Assembly: GCF_023278565.1 (NCBI RefSeq)
Contig: NC_064673.1
Coordinates: forward strand, 2,480,001-2,544,000
Reading direction: 5' to 3'
DNA from: Colletotrichum lupini
Taxonomy: Eukaryota; Ascomycota; Sordariomycetes; Glomerellales; Glomerellaceae
Length of the DNA stretch: 64,000 bases
A program made the position numbers and the translations under genes. Of this stretch, positions 35,432 to 47,800 are shown piece after piece. The notes under the pieces are model-generated. The model was not told the origin of the DNA, searched no databases, and saw nothing but the letters and a program-made list of their open reading frames with translations. Within the stretch, counting starts at the first letter, position 1. Every line of letters begins with the position of its first letter.

Positions 35432-37117
35432 CTAATATTCCAGCTTCCATACGACGTTTTCCCAACCCTCTCGTCTTTTGAACGTGGCCTTCACTTGCTT
35501 CTTTGGCGGTGGGACACTTTGACCCGTGAGATTTGCGATAGGGCACTCAGGAACAACGAGACCATCGCAGTCAAATCCTGTGACCAATGCCGCGAGAAGG
35601 GTGATGTTCTCGTTAATGGCGAAGTTGCGACCAGGGCACAGGTGTTTGCCGCCACCAAAAGGCCAAAAGGCCATCTTCTGCGTGATACCGCTTGACCCCG
35701 ACATGCGTACTTGGTGCTCGAGCCATCGTTCAGGCGCAAACTCATTTGGGTCCCTTTCGCCCCACGCTTCTGGGATGCGGTGTCCAACACCGGCGGGAAT
35801 ATGACAAATGCCTCCAGCACGGAGCAGAGTTCCGTCGGGAAGTGTCGTGTCGTCTAGAACGTGCCGTGTTGCTGTATTAGAGTCGAAGAGACGCAAGGTC
35901 TCACGATGTGCCGCAGTGATGTAGGGGCAGATGATTGGATCGGTCAACTGAGAGGTACGAAAAGTTGCGACTACTTTTATCGCAGCTCCACGGGGCCCAC
36001 TGATGTCTTCCTTTCCGAAGGTCACCAGTGGCTCAACCTCTTCTCTGACTTTGGCGAGAATTTGCGGTCGAGACATGACGCTGATCAAAAACCAAAAGAA
36101 CATTGGGGCACTATTGGTCGTTGCGGCTACCACCATGCCTACCTCAAGTCGGCCCAGGTCAGTGTCGCTGAGGCCAGAGTTGCGAATGATGCGTGCCCGA
36201 AGCTTTGTAAACTCTGCGACATCTGGTGGGAATGAAGGTTCGTCGGGAAATTGCTTGTAATAGTTGACGAGAACATGTTGAAGTCGCTCTCGAGCAGAAT
36301 TGCCAGCTGGTGCTATCCACTCAGGCTTAATGTTAGGGAAAAGATAGGTCAATGCATCATCAAATGTCCTATGATCTGTTAGAACTGAAACTGTACGGGG
36401 GCCTGAATCAACCCACCAGATATCATCGACCAGACGAGGGTCATGTCTAAATGGATTTGTTTTTATGCCGTAAAGCGAATCTGTTGCGGCCATGGCGATC
36501 CGATTTCTGAGAAAGTGATACAAGTGCTGGATCTCTTGCTGATGGTCAGGTCCGGCTGCTAGCGCATTGAGATCATCAGTAAACGCCGCAAGTGCCGTAA
36601 CCGTCATACGTCGCATAGGTTCTGGTGAAGTTGCTGATGATACCGTCGTGGAGAAGGCATGGAGCAGTGTGCCGTCCACGAAAAGCTCTTTTGCCTTTGC
36701 GCTGAGTCTGACCAGGCCATCGCTCGCCTGTACGACGAAAGGGTCAAAGGAAAGAAGACGGTTGCGGAGAGCTGCCTGTGCCAGAGAGGGAGAGGCAATT
36801 AGATAGACCTTTTGGCCACAGATGCTGAGCGTGGCTGTCGAAAGCTTTCCCTGAGAAGACTCGTACATCTCTAGATAGTACTTTCCGCCCTTGTAGAGCA
36901 TGTTGACGAGGTGTCCCACAACAGGTATCGTCGGCTTCAGGAGTGGTGGCTCCCTCGGATCCAAGCTAGGCGTGGAGATTCTGCTGATCGCCAGGGCGAT
37001 AAGCGGAAAGAGCGCGAGAACAACATAGCTGAAGATCCGAACAAGAGCAGAACCATACAACTGTGTTGACTGACCCTGGTCTGTGGTAGAGGTGTTGACA
37101 AGTGACTCAGGCATCAT
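35432..37117 (-). CDS. Cytochrome P450 B (CYP7/CYP8-like sterol hydroxylase type)
   Basis: Single exon of 561 residues from ATG at 37117 (an upstream TTG is not used). An N-terminal membrane anchor is followed by PPLLKPTIPVVGHLV, the proline-rich entry typical of CYP7/8 proteins. The I-helix lacks the usual acid-Thr pair and instead reads AATTNSAPMFFW, as in CYP7/CYP8 enzymes. ExxR is ETLR, PERW is present, and the heme loop is FGGGKHLCPG. Animal relatives are cholesterol 7-alpha and sterol 12-alpha hydroxylases and prostacyclin synthase. Fungal members occur in terpenoid and steroid pathways. This and P450 D are the main P450 evidence for a sterol-like substrate. No intron or frame damage seen. 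Confidence 0.85.
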   Translation of the reverse strand: MMPESLVNTSTTDQGQSTQLYGSALVRIFSYVVLALFPLIALAISRISTPSLDPREPPLLKPTIPVVGHLVNMLYKGGKYYLEMYESSQGKLSTATLSICGQKVYLIASPSLAQAALRNRLLSFDPFVVQASDGLVRLSAKAKELFVDGTLLHAFSTTVSSATSPEPMRRMTVTALAAFTDDLNALAAGPDHQQEIQHLYHFLRNRIAMAATDSLYGIKTNPFRHDPRLVDDIWWVDSGPRTVSVLTDHRTFDDALTYLFPNIKPEWIAPAGNSARERLQHVLVNYYKQFPDEPSFPPDVAEFTKLRARIIRNSGLSDTDLGRLEVGMVVAATTNSAPMFFWFLISVMSRPQILAKVREEVEPLVTFGKEDISGPRGAAIKVVATFRTSQLTDPIICPYITAAHRETLRLFDSNTATRHVLDDTTLPDGTLLRAGGICHIPAGVGHRIPEAWGERDPNEFAPERWLEHQVRMSGSSGITQKMAFWPFGGGKHLCPGRNFAINENITLLAALVTGFDCDGLVVPECPIANLTGQSVPPPKKQVKATFKRREGWENVVWKLEY

Positions 37118-37855
37118 CAAAGCCGCCAGTGGTTAGATATCCAAACGATCTAGGAAGGCAACCAACGATAATTGATAGGAATGTCTATCAGGCAGAAATA
37201 ACTTATAACAGGTACACCTTTGAGCGAGGAATAAGCAGGTTAGATAGACACTTAGTACATTTTCTCTGAAATCGGGTAACAATTTTCTAGCCAAGCCAAA
37301 GACGAATTGTTGATTTCACCGTTACAAAAGCACTGTATTATCCATCATGCGATTTGAAAACGTCGTATTCATCTGCCAAGCAGAAGATTCGCTCTCGCAT
37401 TCGGCGAGGTGACCTTAGTCATGTTACGTCGGGGCTGAGATTTTGTGATACGCGACTCTGACTTGAACTACCGCCCGCGTTCTAGCCATTGCCTCACTTC
37501 AGGTCAGATTGAGTTTCCGAAGGCTTGGCTATAAGATCCGCACCTATGACTACCTATTGCCGCTTCTCTTAATATATCTTGTTTTCGACATGGATCAGCG
37601 CAGGGCGACTCTGACTCAAGTTGACTAGCATCTTGGTGTGACTGGGGTGCCCAGTCAAATAGTCCACATATCTAGTTTCCAGACGTCCGTTTTAACATCT
37701 CGTGGAGATGTGGGCTTCAATCTGGCCACGCGGGTGAGAAGCACAAGATTTTTGGGACTCCTTTATTGGCGGCTGTTTCTCAGATACGAAATACGAGGCT
37801 TAATATTGTCTGTGCATATGGGGGGAATGGTCCAATATGTCATGCAGCTCGACAA
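37118..37855. other. P450 B promoter region and 3' flank of P450 C
   Basis: About 740 bases of non-RIPed unique DNA. The right end touches the last codons of P450 C (stop at 37856-37858). The ORF at 37638-37931 is not convincing because it runs into the copia LTR. Confidence 0.45.
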
Positions 37856-37902
37856 CTATGAACGCTGTCTCAATCGCATTGAGATCCTTGCCTTTGGATT
37901 GG

Positions 37903-38104
37903 TGTTGGTATCCCTATTACAGGGTAGTTAGTTCGAACCGTAGTTGACGAAGAGATTAATTAAACTATATAAATATCTGCGTAGGTGTAAAAAGGAGGTT
38001 CTAACCATAGGTTAGGCTAGCTACGATAATCGTAAATAGGGCCCCTAATTAGCCCCTACGTAGTCGGCTATACGCCGCGGTTAAATTAAACTTCTAATTT
38101 AATA
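37903..38104 (-). repeat. 3' LTR of the second copia element
   Basis: 202 bp starting TGTTGGTATCCC. Its outer ~30 bases keep G/C while its inner end is mutated (ends TTTAATA where the other copy has CCGACA). Confidence 0.82.
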
Positions 38105-41100
38105 CTAACTTTCTCTTTTTTTTATTAATTTAACTATTATAGTTAGAGGTATAATTCGACCTCGGGCCCGTTTACTAAGTCGTCTCTTTTTCCCCCTTTT
38201 CTCTACTCTTTTTAAGTAACCTATCCCTCTATTCGTATAGTAACTTTTTTATTACTTACGAATTACTTTAATCCCTTATTTAGTACTATTTTTATAAAAG
38301 CGTTTACGAGGTTATTTTTATTATTAATCTAACGGATCTCGAGTATCTCGCGCTTTTTATACGATTACCTAAGGGCTATAATATCGATTATAAGCCTCTT
38401 TTCCTTCGTTATTCCTAATTTAATAAGGTATTTATATAGCGAGTAGGAATCGGTATAAATAACTATTAAAATAGGTAGAAAGCTAATTCGATTAGTAATC
38501 TTCTTTAGCGTTATTAAAATCGCATAGGAGAGGTTAACGCCGTTAATTATATTATAAACCTCTAACGCTAATATACTTCTCGTTACTTACTTATTTTTAG
38601 TTAACGAATAGTAAATCATATTACCGTATATAATAAATTCGCTCTTACTTATACTCTCGTTAGCTAGGATAATAATATACCCTAATTACGAAATAAGGTC
38701 GTTATTATTTATAAATAACCTATTAATAAAGACGTAGAGCTTATTAGTTATAAAGTCGATTAGGTAGTAAACGAGACCTCGATCGAGATTCGTTTATTAC
38801 TACTTAAGCCGCTTATTAAGTACCTCGATATCTTATTTAGTTAAATTTATAGCTTATACTACCCTAGCGTAATTAAAAATTACTTTAAACTAATAAATAT
38901 TTATAATATATACCCCTTACGCGAGCTTAGCCTTATACTACTTCTTAACGTTAGTTATGTTTAAATTAACGAGGTTAATCTTCTCGCCCTACCCCTTTTA
39001 TTAAAAAACGACGGTTTCCCCTTCGATTATAAGAATCCCGCTATTAAATACTAGGGGGGTATTTATTATAAAGACCTTTTTTAGCTTCGCTATAAAGCCC
39101 GCTTTTTAAAGCTCCTTATCCTCTTTCTTTATAAAGTTAATATTAAATAAGCTTAATATATCGTCGATTTATATTTTAACGATCTTAAATTAGTTACTTT
39201 CGTGCTCTACGATTAGTAAGCACGGGTTATATATAGAGGTAATTATTAATAGTTAATTAATATAAAAATCGTAGTAAGTGGCCTACTAATAGGTGCCCGA
39301 TTCTGCGAGCCTACATAGTAGCTTAAGCACTTTAATAATCGTACTTTCTAGGTACTTACTAGCTATTTCTTTTAGTAAATAGGCTAGGATTTTCCTTATG
39401 AGCCCTGTAGCCGATTAGGTATAGGCCTAAGTAATATTACGGCTCTAAATCTCGTATCCCTTTTTCCGTAGCGATGCTATTAGTACTATTATTAATCGTT
39501 AGTTATAGCGCTATATAATAAGCGATTATATAAGTAGCGTCGCCTTTTTAACGTTACCGTACCCTTAAATTACGTATCTAGACTTCTCATATAGCTAGGG
39601 TGTTCCTTTCTTTTTAATTTTACGAACTATTCGTAATTTAAATATGCGGAGGTTTATATATTTTTTTAAGTTATATAAGATAAATCGATAGACCCCTCGA
39701 TTACGAAGAGTGTCTATTTTAATAAGATCTAATCCCTTATACGGCTTTTTAGTAATTATAATTATGCCTTTTTTACGTAGTTTAACCGCTAGCTCGAAAT
39801 CGGCTTTCTTTTTTATTATATAAAAGGTATTAATTACCTCGTTATTAATAATAAATTACTACGTTAGGGCTTACCGTCGTAGTCTTTTATAACGTCTCGC
39901 TAGTAGTATTAGTACCCTTTTAGCAATTTCCTCTTTTTTATTATCTATTAGTATTACTACGACGATTTTGTTAAGGATAATTTCTTATACCTCTACTGCG
40001 GGTTATATAGTTTCCCCTAGCTCTTTTTCTTTTTATAAGTTAAAAATTACCTTATTAAGATCTATATAATATGGTTTAACTACTGTAATTAATACTTTAA
40101 GTAGCTAGTTACGATCTCTCGTAACTATATAAGAGCGCTTATTAACGGAAATTAACTTATATAGCCTAGCTTATTATTAAGTAATTTCGTGCTATACTCG
40201 TATATCTAAATTTAGTAATATATCTAAATTATCCCCTATATTAGGCCTATTACGCATAGTAATTACCTCGTTAACTTACCTTTTTATATTTACTTCGCGT
40301 AATACCCACATTACTTTTTTAATTACTTAGGCTCGTTAGCTTATACTTAGTAATAGTAGTAAAACTAAGGTCGTTCTTAAATATGCTCTAAATACTAATA
40401 GCGTTAGTATAAGTCCGTTAGGCCCTATAGTATCGTTATAGTATTTAAGTACTATTTAAAGGCATTCGTTATTAATAGAATCCGGATTTTCCTCTTTAAT
40501 AATTCTAAACGCCCTTTTTAACTATTAGTATGCCCTCTCTACTTTTTTAATACTATAGTACGCTTTAATGGGTATAACTTTTAGCTATATACTATAAGCC
40601 GTCGTATTATCCCTAAACTTTACTAACTTAAAGCTAGTACTAGCGTCGGTTCTAATACCGTCTAACGGTCCCTAGTATATATTAATCTAGCTTTTTCGCA
40701 AGGCTACCTACACTATTTTTACTTATAAATCCCGGAGGAATTACCCTATTTAGAAGGATATAGCTACGTTAATTATATATAATACTAGCTAACTATTTAA
40801 GTAGAAAATATCGACGACGATTTTTTAGTTAAAGTTAAGCTTATTACGTAATTTAAACTTAAATCTGCGTAGGCTCTGCGTATTTATTTAGTATTAGTAA
40901 TATACTTTTATTAACTACTCTAGCGCCCCTATTTCGATATTATTATTACTTAATTACTTTAAGAGGTTATATAGCCTCGTAACTAACGAGTACCCGAATC
41001 TCTAACATAGTTTTCTAAGCTTACTTTCCGTTAGGTAATTAATCGACTTCGTATTATTAATAAGCTTTATAAACGCATACCCCTCTTATTGTTCGACTAT

Positions 41101-44100
41101 CTCGAAGTGCTTATTATTAGAAATTCTATTCTTCGTATTATTAAATATAATACCTAGTCGATCTATATCTTTTAGATATAGGAAAAATAGGGTATTAACG
41201 GGTAAAATATAGAAAGTTATTATTCCGAAGTGCGTCTTTACTTTTACTATACCTAGGGCGACGATTTCCTTACCTAGGCCGAAACTAATTTTCGTAATAC
41301 CCGCTATTAATATATTAAGTATTACTAGCGCGATCTTTTATAATACTTAGAATTGCCCTTTTCCTTTAGTTAACTATTACGATACCTTAGTATTTAGGAT
41401 AATTTTATAAAAATCGTCTAAGCCGTACCTTTTACTCATATAAAATACTTATACGAGCTTAGTATTCGAAAGATCTAGGTAATATAAAAAGGACCCCTCT
41501 AGCTACCCCTAGATTTACTTAGTACTATATTCTTTTTTTTTAAATATTAAAAGAGATAGCGTCTTCTCTTTAATTATTAAGAGAATAGGCTTCGGCCCTA
41601 TTAAATTCGCCCTTTCGGCCGCCTCTATATTTATTATCTAAGGGACCTTCCCTTACTATTTATAAATAAAAGCCTACTTATTAAGAGCTTTTACTACCCT
41701 TTATTCGTTTAGCCTCGTATATCCTCCGGAGGCTAACGGGGTAAAAAAAGAGTAGTTAATATTATTAATTTTATTATAATCTAATTTATTAATATAGGGG
41801 GTAAGATCTTCCTTATTTTCCGAATCTTTTATAGGGGGTATATACTTTAAGCCGCTACTTTAGCTACCGTTACTAGGTTTTATACCCCCGGATCTGCCCT
41901 TATATATAATAAGGAATTAGTTAAACTAACGAGGGCTAGTTTTACTATTTACTATCCTCGACTTTTTATATTATTTATACGATTTAGTACGCTCTTCCTT
42001 AGAGTAATTACTTAACTAATATCTATCCTTTTTATAAATATAATATTACTTCTTCTATTACCCTGCCCGTAAGTTAAATCTCTGCTTATTTAACGAATCT
42101 GGGCCTCTTTACTAGCGATTACCGTATTTAGCCTCTTTTTTCTTTTTATTATACGTTCGATCGACTTAATATTATTAATAAGGGCCGTCGTATATTTAGA
42201 AATAGGTTTAGTATAGTATTCTTACTTTAATATTAAAGCTAGATCTTAGCCTTAAATAAAGCGTCTCGTAGTCTTCGGGTACTTAGTATAGGGTTATTTT
42301 TATTTCTAATATACGCTAGATTGCGGTATAGAAATATCCGACTTTCTACTTATTTATTCCCTTATTTAGCTAGGTTTTCGTTAGCTTATCAATTCGATCG
42401 ATAAGCTCTTTAAGGATCTTTATTTACGATTTGCCCTCTATTATCCTAGCTATAGATATAAAAGAAATCGCTTATAGCTTAGATAGGAGCTCTAGGTTCT
42501 TATTATAGGTCTCGAAGCGGCTTCGGATTATGTTAATTATACTAAGAAAGTCGTTTTAATTAAAATTACGTACCGCTTTATAATAATAATTAGAGGCTTT
42601 ACTTACGAGTACGATATTAATTACTAAATAGTACTAATATTCCCTAATTCCGACTTTTTTATAATAATCGTAAAATATCGTTAGGGTTTTTTATAAGACC
42701 TTATACTTCCCCCCAGAGTATAATTTCTCTTTTAGGAAGATCTTTTTAAGGTTTATAAATTGCTTTATATTTATTATTAGATTTTTAGTATTTATATACG
42801 ATCCCTACGTCGCTACGTACTATTAGTAACTTCGGGTTATTTATCTCCTTTTTTATTAGCCGATCGGCGCCGAATTTTATATTAGTAGCGGTAACGAGTT
42901 ATAAATTAAAATAAGCGGAATTATTAATTATCGTACTTTTAGTACTATATTTTACCCCGGTATATCCTTTTACGATAATAGATTTTTATTAGTAATTATA
43001 AAGAGGAAATCTAGGTCGTTTACCTTTTTTCTAAATTTATTAAAGCGAATATACGCTCTATTAACCTATACTTAGTTCTATAGTACGAATTCCTTTTTTA
43101 TAATTATCGTTATTAGTATTTTATATAGCTCTTACGATTATAATTACGCTAGTAATACCCCTCGCCCGTAGAGGAATCTATTAACTACTTTTATAATTCC
43201 TAGGCTTACGCTCATAAACTATTTATTTAGTTAGTAGCTAAGGTCGTTTACGATCTTATAAAATAGGGGTTACCCCTATAGCCCCTTTTTTTTATAAACC
43301 TTAGTTAAATAGATTAATATTACGTTAATTTACTTATTATTAGGCTAATCCGCGATTCTATATATCTACGTCCCTTAATAATCCGGGTTAATATTTACTT
43401 ATTTATAAAGGATTAGGATTTTATTTAAGATCGGGTTTCGTCCTCTTCTTTTTTACCTCAACTCGCTAAGGGTCGTGCTCTAGCTTATACTCGTATTAAT
43501 AGTTATTAGCGTATTTAATTTAATAAGAATATATTTAATCCGCGCGCTAGTCGTAATAAATCCGTGCTTTTACTACTTAACGAATTTATTAGGGTTTAGG
43601 AGGTTCCCGCTTTTTTTTACTATTTTACTATTACTCTCGTTTTTATTATTTTTAACGATTATTACTACCTTTCTAAATCGCTAGCTATTATACTTACTAA
43701 GATCCTCCTTTTTATTTAGTATAAAAAGGTAGGTTTTAGTAGTTCCTTTTTTTTATAATAGTAGTAGTAGACGTTTATATTATTATAAGAAGATATAGTA
43801 ATTAGTCTCGGGATCTTTATTAGTTACCGATTTCCGCTATCCCGTATATTTCTAGCCTCTTAAGCCTCGTACTTTTTATAATCTCTAAATAGCTTCCTTC
43901 CTTAACCTACCTCTTCTAGGGCAGTATTCTATAAAAATAGTTAAAAGTAGACGCCGGGTAGCTCGTAGAGGAGCTATATAGGTTATTAAGAACTATATAA
44001 GCCGTTAAGTATAGTTAATAAAGTTAAGCCCTTTTTCTTATAAAATCGTAGATTTTAAAGACTTATTAAAAAATGCTTACTTATTACTCGTACGCAGTAG

Positions 44101-45118
44101 GGTTAGATATTTTAGAGATTTTATTTTTTATAGCCTCTTAGTACCCTATTTTATATTTTTTAAGTAGTTTTTTTCGTAGCTTAATTATAGTTAAGTAATT
44201 ATTACTTATTAGTAATCCTTTTTATTACTTAGTTAATTTTTCAAAATTAGTAATCTCGCGCCGGGAGCTAGTATAAAAAGAAGCCTTTTAGCGGCCCTTT
44301 AAAGGATTCTTTTTTTTTTTTTTAAATCCTCGTCTTTTTAGCCTTTTTTTAGGCTAATAATAACTCTAGCGGGAGGTCGTAAGACTACTTTAAGGTAGCT
44401 ACTTTTTTCTTAAGTTAATCTCCGAGATCTATAATACTCTTAACTCGATACTATTAAGACCTCTAAATCCCCTCCTCCCTCGTTAGACCGTTCCCTATAC
44501 TATATTCCTAAGTAATACCCGGGGGGTAGTTAAGGGAGTTATAAAGAGGTTATTTAAATTGCGGGCTTAAGGTCGTATTTATAAAATCCTCGTAATAATA
44601 GACTTTTTTATATACTATAGATCTCTTAGCTTAATAACTCTTATAAGGTTATTTTTATTACTAAATAAGAATATTTACGTTTAGAGATCCCCTTTTTTAA
44701 TCGCGCGGTGCTCTTTTATATTATATTATTAAGCTCGTTTATTATGCTAATTAATTAAGTAAGTAGTCGTTACGTAAGTAATTTTTTTTTTAATTTAACT
44801 AGTTAATTTCTAACCGCGGGCCGGCTATAAAAAAGTCGTTTAGTAAAAAAGCTACTCGGGGCGACGGTAAAAGGCTAGTTACTTAAGCGGTTCTGTTAAT
44901 TAACGTAGTTTAATATAATAAACGTCGACCTCTCGTAAGTAATAAAGGGCTACGATTACTTAATTCCGTATAGTATTCGAGAATTACCTCTTTTTTTATT
45001 TATTTCCGTAAGGTTAATTAATACGAATTTCCTATCCCGTACGGTATTAAGAGGTCGTCTCTTCTACGTAGTAAGATACCTTACTAATTTACGATAATAA
45101 AATTTAACTACTAATTAA

Positions 45119-45320
45119 TATTAATATCCCTATTATAAAGTAGTTAGTTCGAACCGTAGTTAACGAAGAGATTAATTAAACTATATAAATATCTATATAG
45201 GTGTAAAAAGGAGGTTCTAACCGTAAGTTAGGCTAGTTACGATAATCGTAAATAGGGCCCCTAATTGGCCCCTGCGCAGTCGGCCGTACGCCGCGGTCGA
45301 ATTGGACTTCTAATCCGACA
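45119..45320 (-). repeat. 5' LTR of the second copia element
   Basis: 202 bp. The inner end is mutated (TATTAATATCCC where the other copy reads TGTTGGTATCCC), while the outer ~70 bases (CCCCTGCGCAGTCGGCC) keep the original G/C, ending in canonical CA. Confidence 0.82.
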
Positions 45321-45325
45321 ATTAG

Positions 45326-47122
45326 CAACAAGCACTAAACCAAACTCAAGAGGCTTTTCGTTGGCTGAGACCGGTGCTAGCTTCTAGTCGTATCTCAGCA
45401 AAATGTTTAAGAGCGCCATCTTGGATTCGTGTGCGGCGAAAAAGCGGCCAGCACACGCGTGCTTCCCGTAGCCAAACGCAAGATGATTCGGGCTTGTGCT
45501 CACAAGATGCGCCTGATTTGCGACCTTACTATCACCGCTCTCTCGCATGCGGACAAAACGATAACCATCGAATCTCTCAGGGTTTTCATGCACTTTCGGA
45601 TCCCATAGCTTGTCCGCAGAAACACCAATGACGCTGCCCTTGGGTATTGTGTCGCCATTAGATGGAGTTGTGTCTTCCAAGACAAGCCTATGCATGAACG
45701 CTATCAAGTTTGCGTTAGCTTTAAGTGCGTCGTCTAAGAAATCGTGACTATTTTAACTCACTCATGGCAAGGGGCTTCCGGCGTTGGCTCTCCTTCAGCA
45801 CGCTATCAAGGAGCTTCATCTCGTGAAACGCCGCCTTGCTCCATCCCAATCTATTAGCGGCGTCATTGATCTCATCTCGTAAAGGTTCGACGATTTCCGG
45901 AGTGGCTGCAATCTCAAGAATGGCTTGGGTGAGCAAGTCTGTTGTGGTGTGAATTGCGGCTTGTGACAAAATGAGTTGCGCAACAACAGGATCGTAATCG
46001 CTTGTAGTGTCTTTGGTATCTTGTTCAAGCCACTCAATCACGTCGTTGAAAATTGGAATAGGCTTGCCAGACTTGATAGCCGCTTCTTTTACCAGGCGAC
46101 GCCGCTCAATGGCAGCTATGATAATACTCCTCGCCTTGAAAACATGTCGGCGGAGCTTGATACAACATGGCAGTATCCAGTGAACCAACGGGCGAAGCTT
46201 GGCCGGCCATAAACGAAGGATTTTGGCCGCAATATAAGCATCGGTTGTGTATTCAGTGGTGACTTTTATCCAATCGTCATTCCTCGTGATCTCTTCTCCT
46301 AGGAAGACGCGAGAGGAAAGACGTGCTACAAGCTTCAGGACATGGTCACGGAGATTGATCTCTGTCCAGTCTACTACAGATGTTAGACCACGGCTATTGG
46401 CAGTATAGTTTCTTCATTCAGGCATACCTTTTCCATCTGGGAAGTGATCTTTCAATGCAGCCGCGCATTCCTCTGCTAGAGCTCCTGTAACTTTGTCTGC
46501 CATGGCCAACGTTAGTCAAAATACAATGCTCTCTTCAGCAAATGAGCATGTTCATACCTAAAGAGTGTGTGAGATGCTTTCTGGCAATATCGCGACTGAG
46601 TGCCGCATCGGTTGTGCCTTCCCGGAAACCTTCGAAGCCGGGGAACCGAGCATGGAAATTCTACAAATCCGAGTCTCGTATTAGTTTAAGACCTATGAGT
46701 GTGAAATATGCTATCATACATACCTCAGTAATTACTTGTGGATAACTTAGCCGCGAGTCTGTCCGAATTTCATTCGCAAACTCTGAGGGAACCACTGTGA
46801 TGACGCCTATATCGGTCAGGATGCGGAACGCTCGATTCAGTTTCAAGCCTTTGGACACGAGGTTTCTCGCATTGAAGAGAAATGATGGCTGGACCAACAA
46901 CCGAGGCTCCCAGAATCTGGGAGCGTTTACCATCGGAATAGTGTCTTTTCTTCTGAAGACTCCGTAAAACGTCAGCAATAAGATGAAGCCAGCCACTATA
47001 ATACTCGAGAAAGAGTATATATGGCTGGCTCGGAAATAGCCCAGCGCTTGGTTGTAAAGCGCATCAGTTGAAAAGAACAGCAGCGCAGTGGCCGAACTGC
47101 TGTCATTGACTAACATGATCAT
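45326..47122 (-). pseudogene. Main body of P450 C (five exons up to the copia insertion)
   Basis: Start at ATG 47122 (a second ATG two codons on is equally possible), before a hydrophobic anchor (IYSFSSIIVAGFILLLTF). Conserved stretches appear across each splice joint: NFHARFPGFEGF after intron 1, DKVTGALAEEC after intron 2, VDWTEINLRDHVLKL after intron 3, TFMHRLVLEDTTPSNG after intron 4. The frame meets TAG at 45386-45384, but homology-like sequence (KLAPVSANEK) continues to the insertion point. Confidence 0.85.
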
Positions 47123-47800
47123 TATGATAGACACAATGAGGAAATGATGCTTGCGTGAAGCGAAGAGGAAAGAAAAAAGAGAAAGGTTAGTTGCAGACGT
47201 GCGCACAACGTGATAGAAAGGACATCTTGAAAATAGGAAAGAGGCTTGTGCGTTGTAACTGGGTAGAGAAGACGCAGGCGCCCGAGAAAGATTCGGAAGA
47301 CTGTTTACCCTAGGTAGTCTTGCAATAACGAGGAAGTCGAGTGAGAACGTATAGCTGCAAGACCACGGATTTCAGAATGGTCCTGTTCGCCGAGGACGGA
47401 AACATCCGAGAGCGAGAGCGACTTAATCAGCTTAGCTACGAAGAGTCAGTCTAGGTGAGCAGCTACCACATGGTCAGTCCCCCTTCTGACCCGCTACCCA
47501 CGGCTTCCACGGAGTTTCAGCCCATGGTATCATTTCAAGTCACTCTCGTCATACTGCGATTTGTATTAAGATCTCAACTTTCAGACAGGGACCAGGACCC
47601 AAAAGCTCGTACGACAGGTTTTAACAAATGGATTGCTTACCGCTAGCGCTCACCTGACATGGAGTCAACTTGACGCCTGGAGGCGGATCACTAAAGCATG
47701 GAGATTATGACCAGGGTTGGCAGCGGAAATGCTCATTCTTCTAAGTTTTCTATATGTTTTGCGGAAGGAAAGAAAAAACATCAAAATCCGATGTTTTAGA
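47123..47800. other. P450 C promoter region and 3' flank of P450 D
   Basis: About 680 bases between two same-strand P450 genes. No supported ORF or repeat. Confidence 0.45.

Larger units (their letters stand above)
37903..45320 (-). mobile_element. Second, distinct Ty1/copia-type LTR retrotransposon, RIP-degraded
   Basis: 7418 bp with two 202 bp LTRs (37903-38104 and 45119-45320) and a 5-base duplication: ATTGG (37898-37902) against ATTAG (45321-45325), one RIP-type change. A polypurine tract (AAAAAAAAGAGAAAGTTAG, minus strand) inside the left LTR shows minus orientation. Minus-strand relics include an RT core reading IDDILS near 39.15 kb. Further on are a LNKRL-type block, a VTRS-xLAxE-like block and TDSxSLY of RNase H (about 38.3-38.8 kb), in the order expected of fungal copia polyproteins. 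Its LTR differs in sequence and length from the 177 bp family. Confidence 0.82.
37856..47122 (-). pseudogene. Cytochrome P450 C, split by a copia element near its 3' end and carrying a RIP-type stop
   Basis: Exons 47122-46724, 46660-46558, 46496-46428, 46373-45762 and 45700-45321 are followed, across the copia insertion, by the last 14 codons at 37897-37856. Introns are 51-63 bp with standard signals. Counting the 5-base duplication once, the exons total 1605 bases, exactly 535 codons. Features: N-terminal anchor, I-helix AAIHTTTD, ExxR in KESQR, PERF and heme loop FGYGKHACAG. The class is that of P450s from fungal diterpene and meroterpenoid clusters. Just after the heme helix, LLRYD is followed by TAG (45386-45384) where relatives have Trp, a TGG-to-TAG change 59 bp from the insertion's duplication. 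The enzyme therefore probably lacks its C-terminal ~30 residues. Confidence 0.85.

Noticed and set aside
35387..36806. Several plus-strand ORFs across P450 B.
   Set aside because: Antisense to a full-length P450 with all catalytic motifs.
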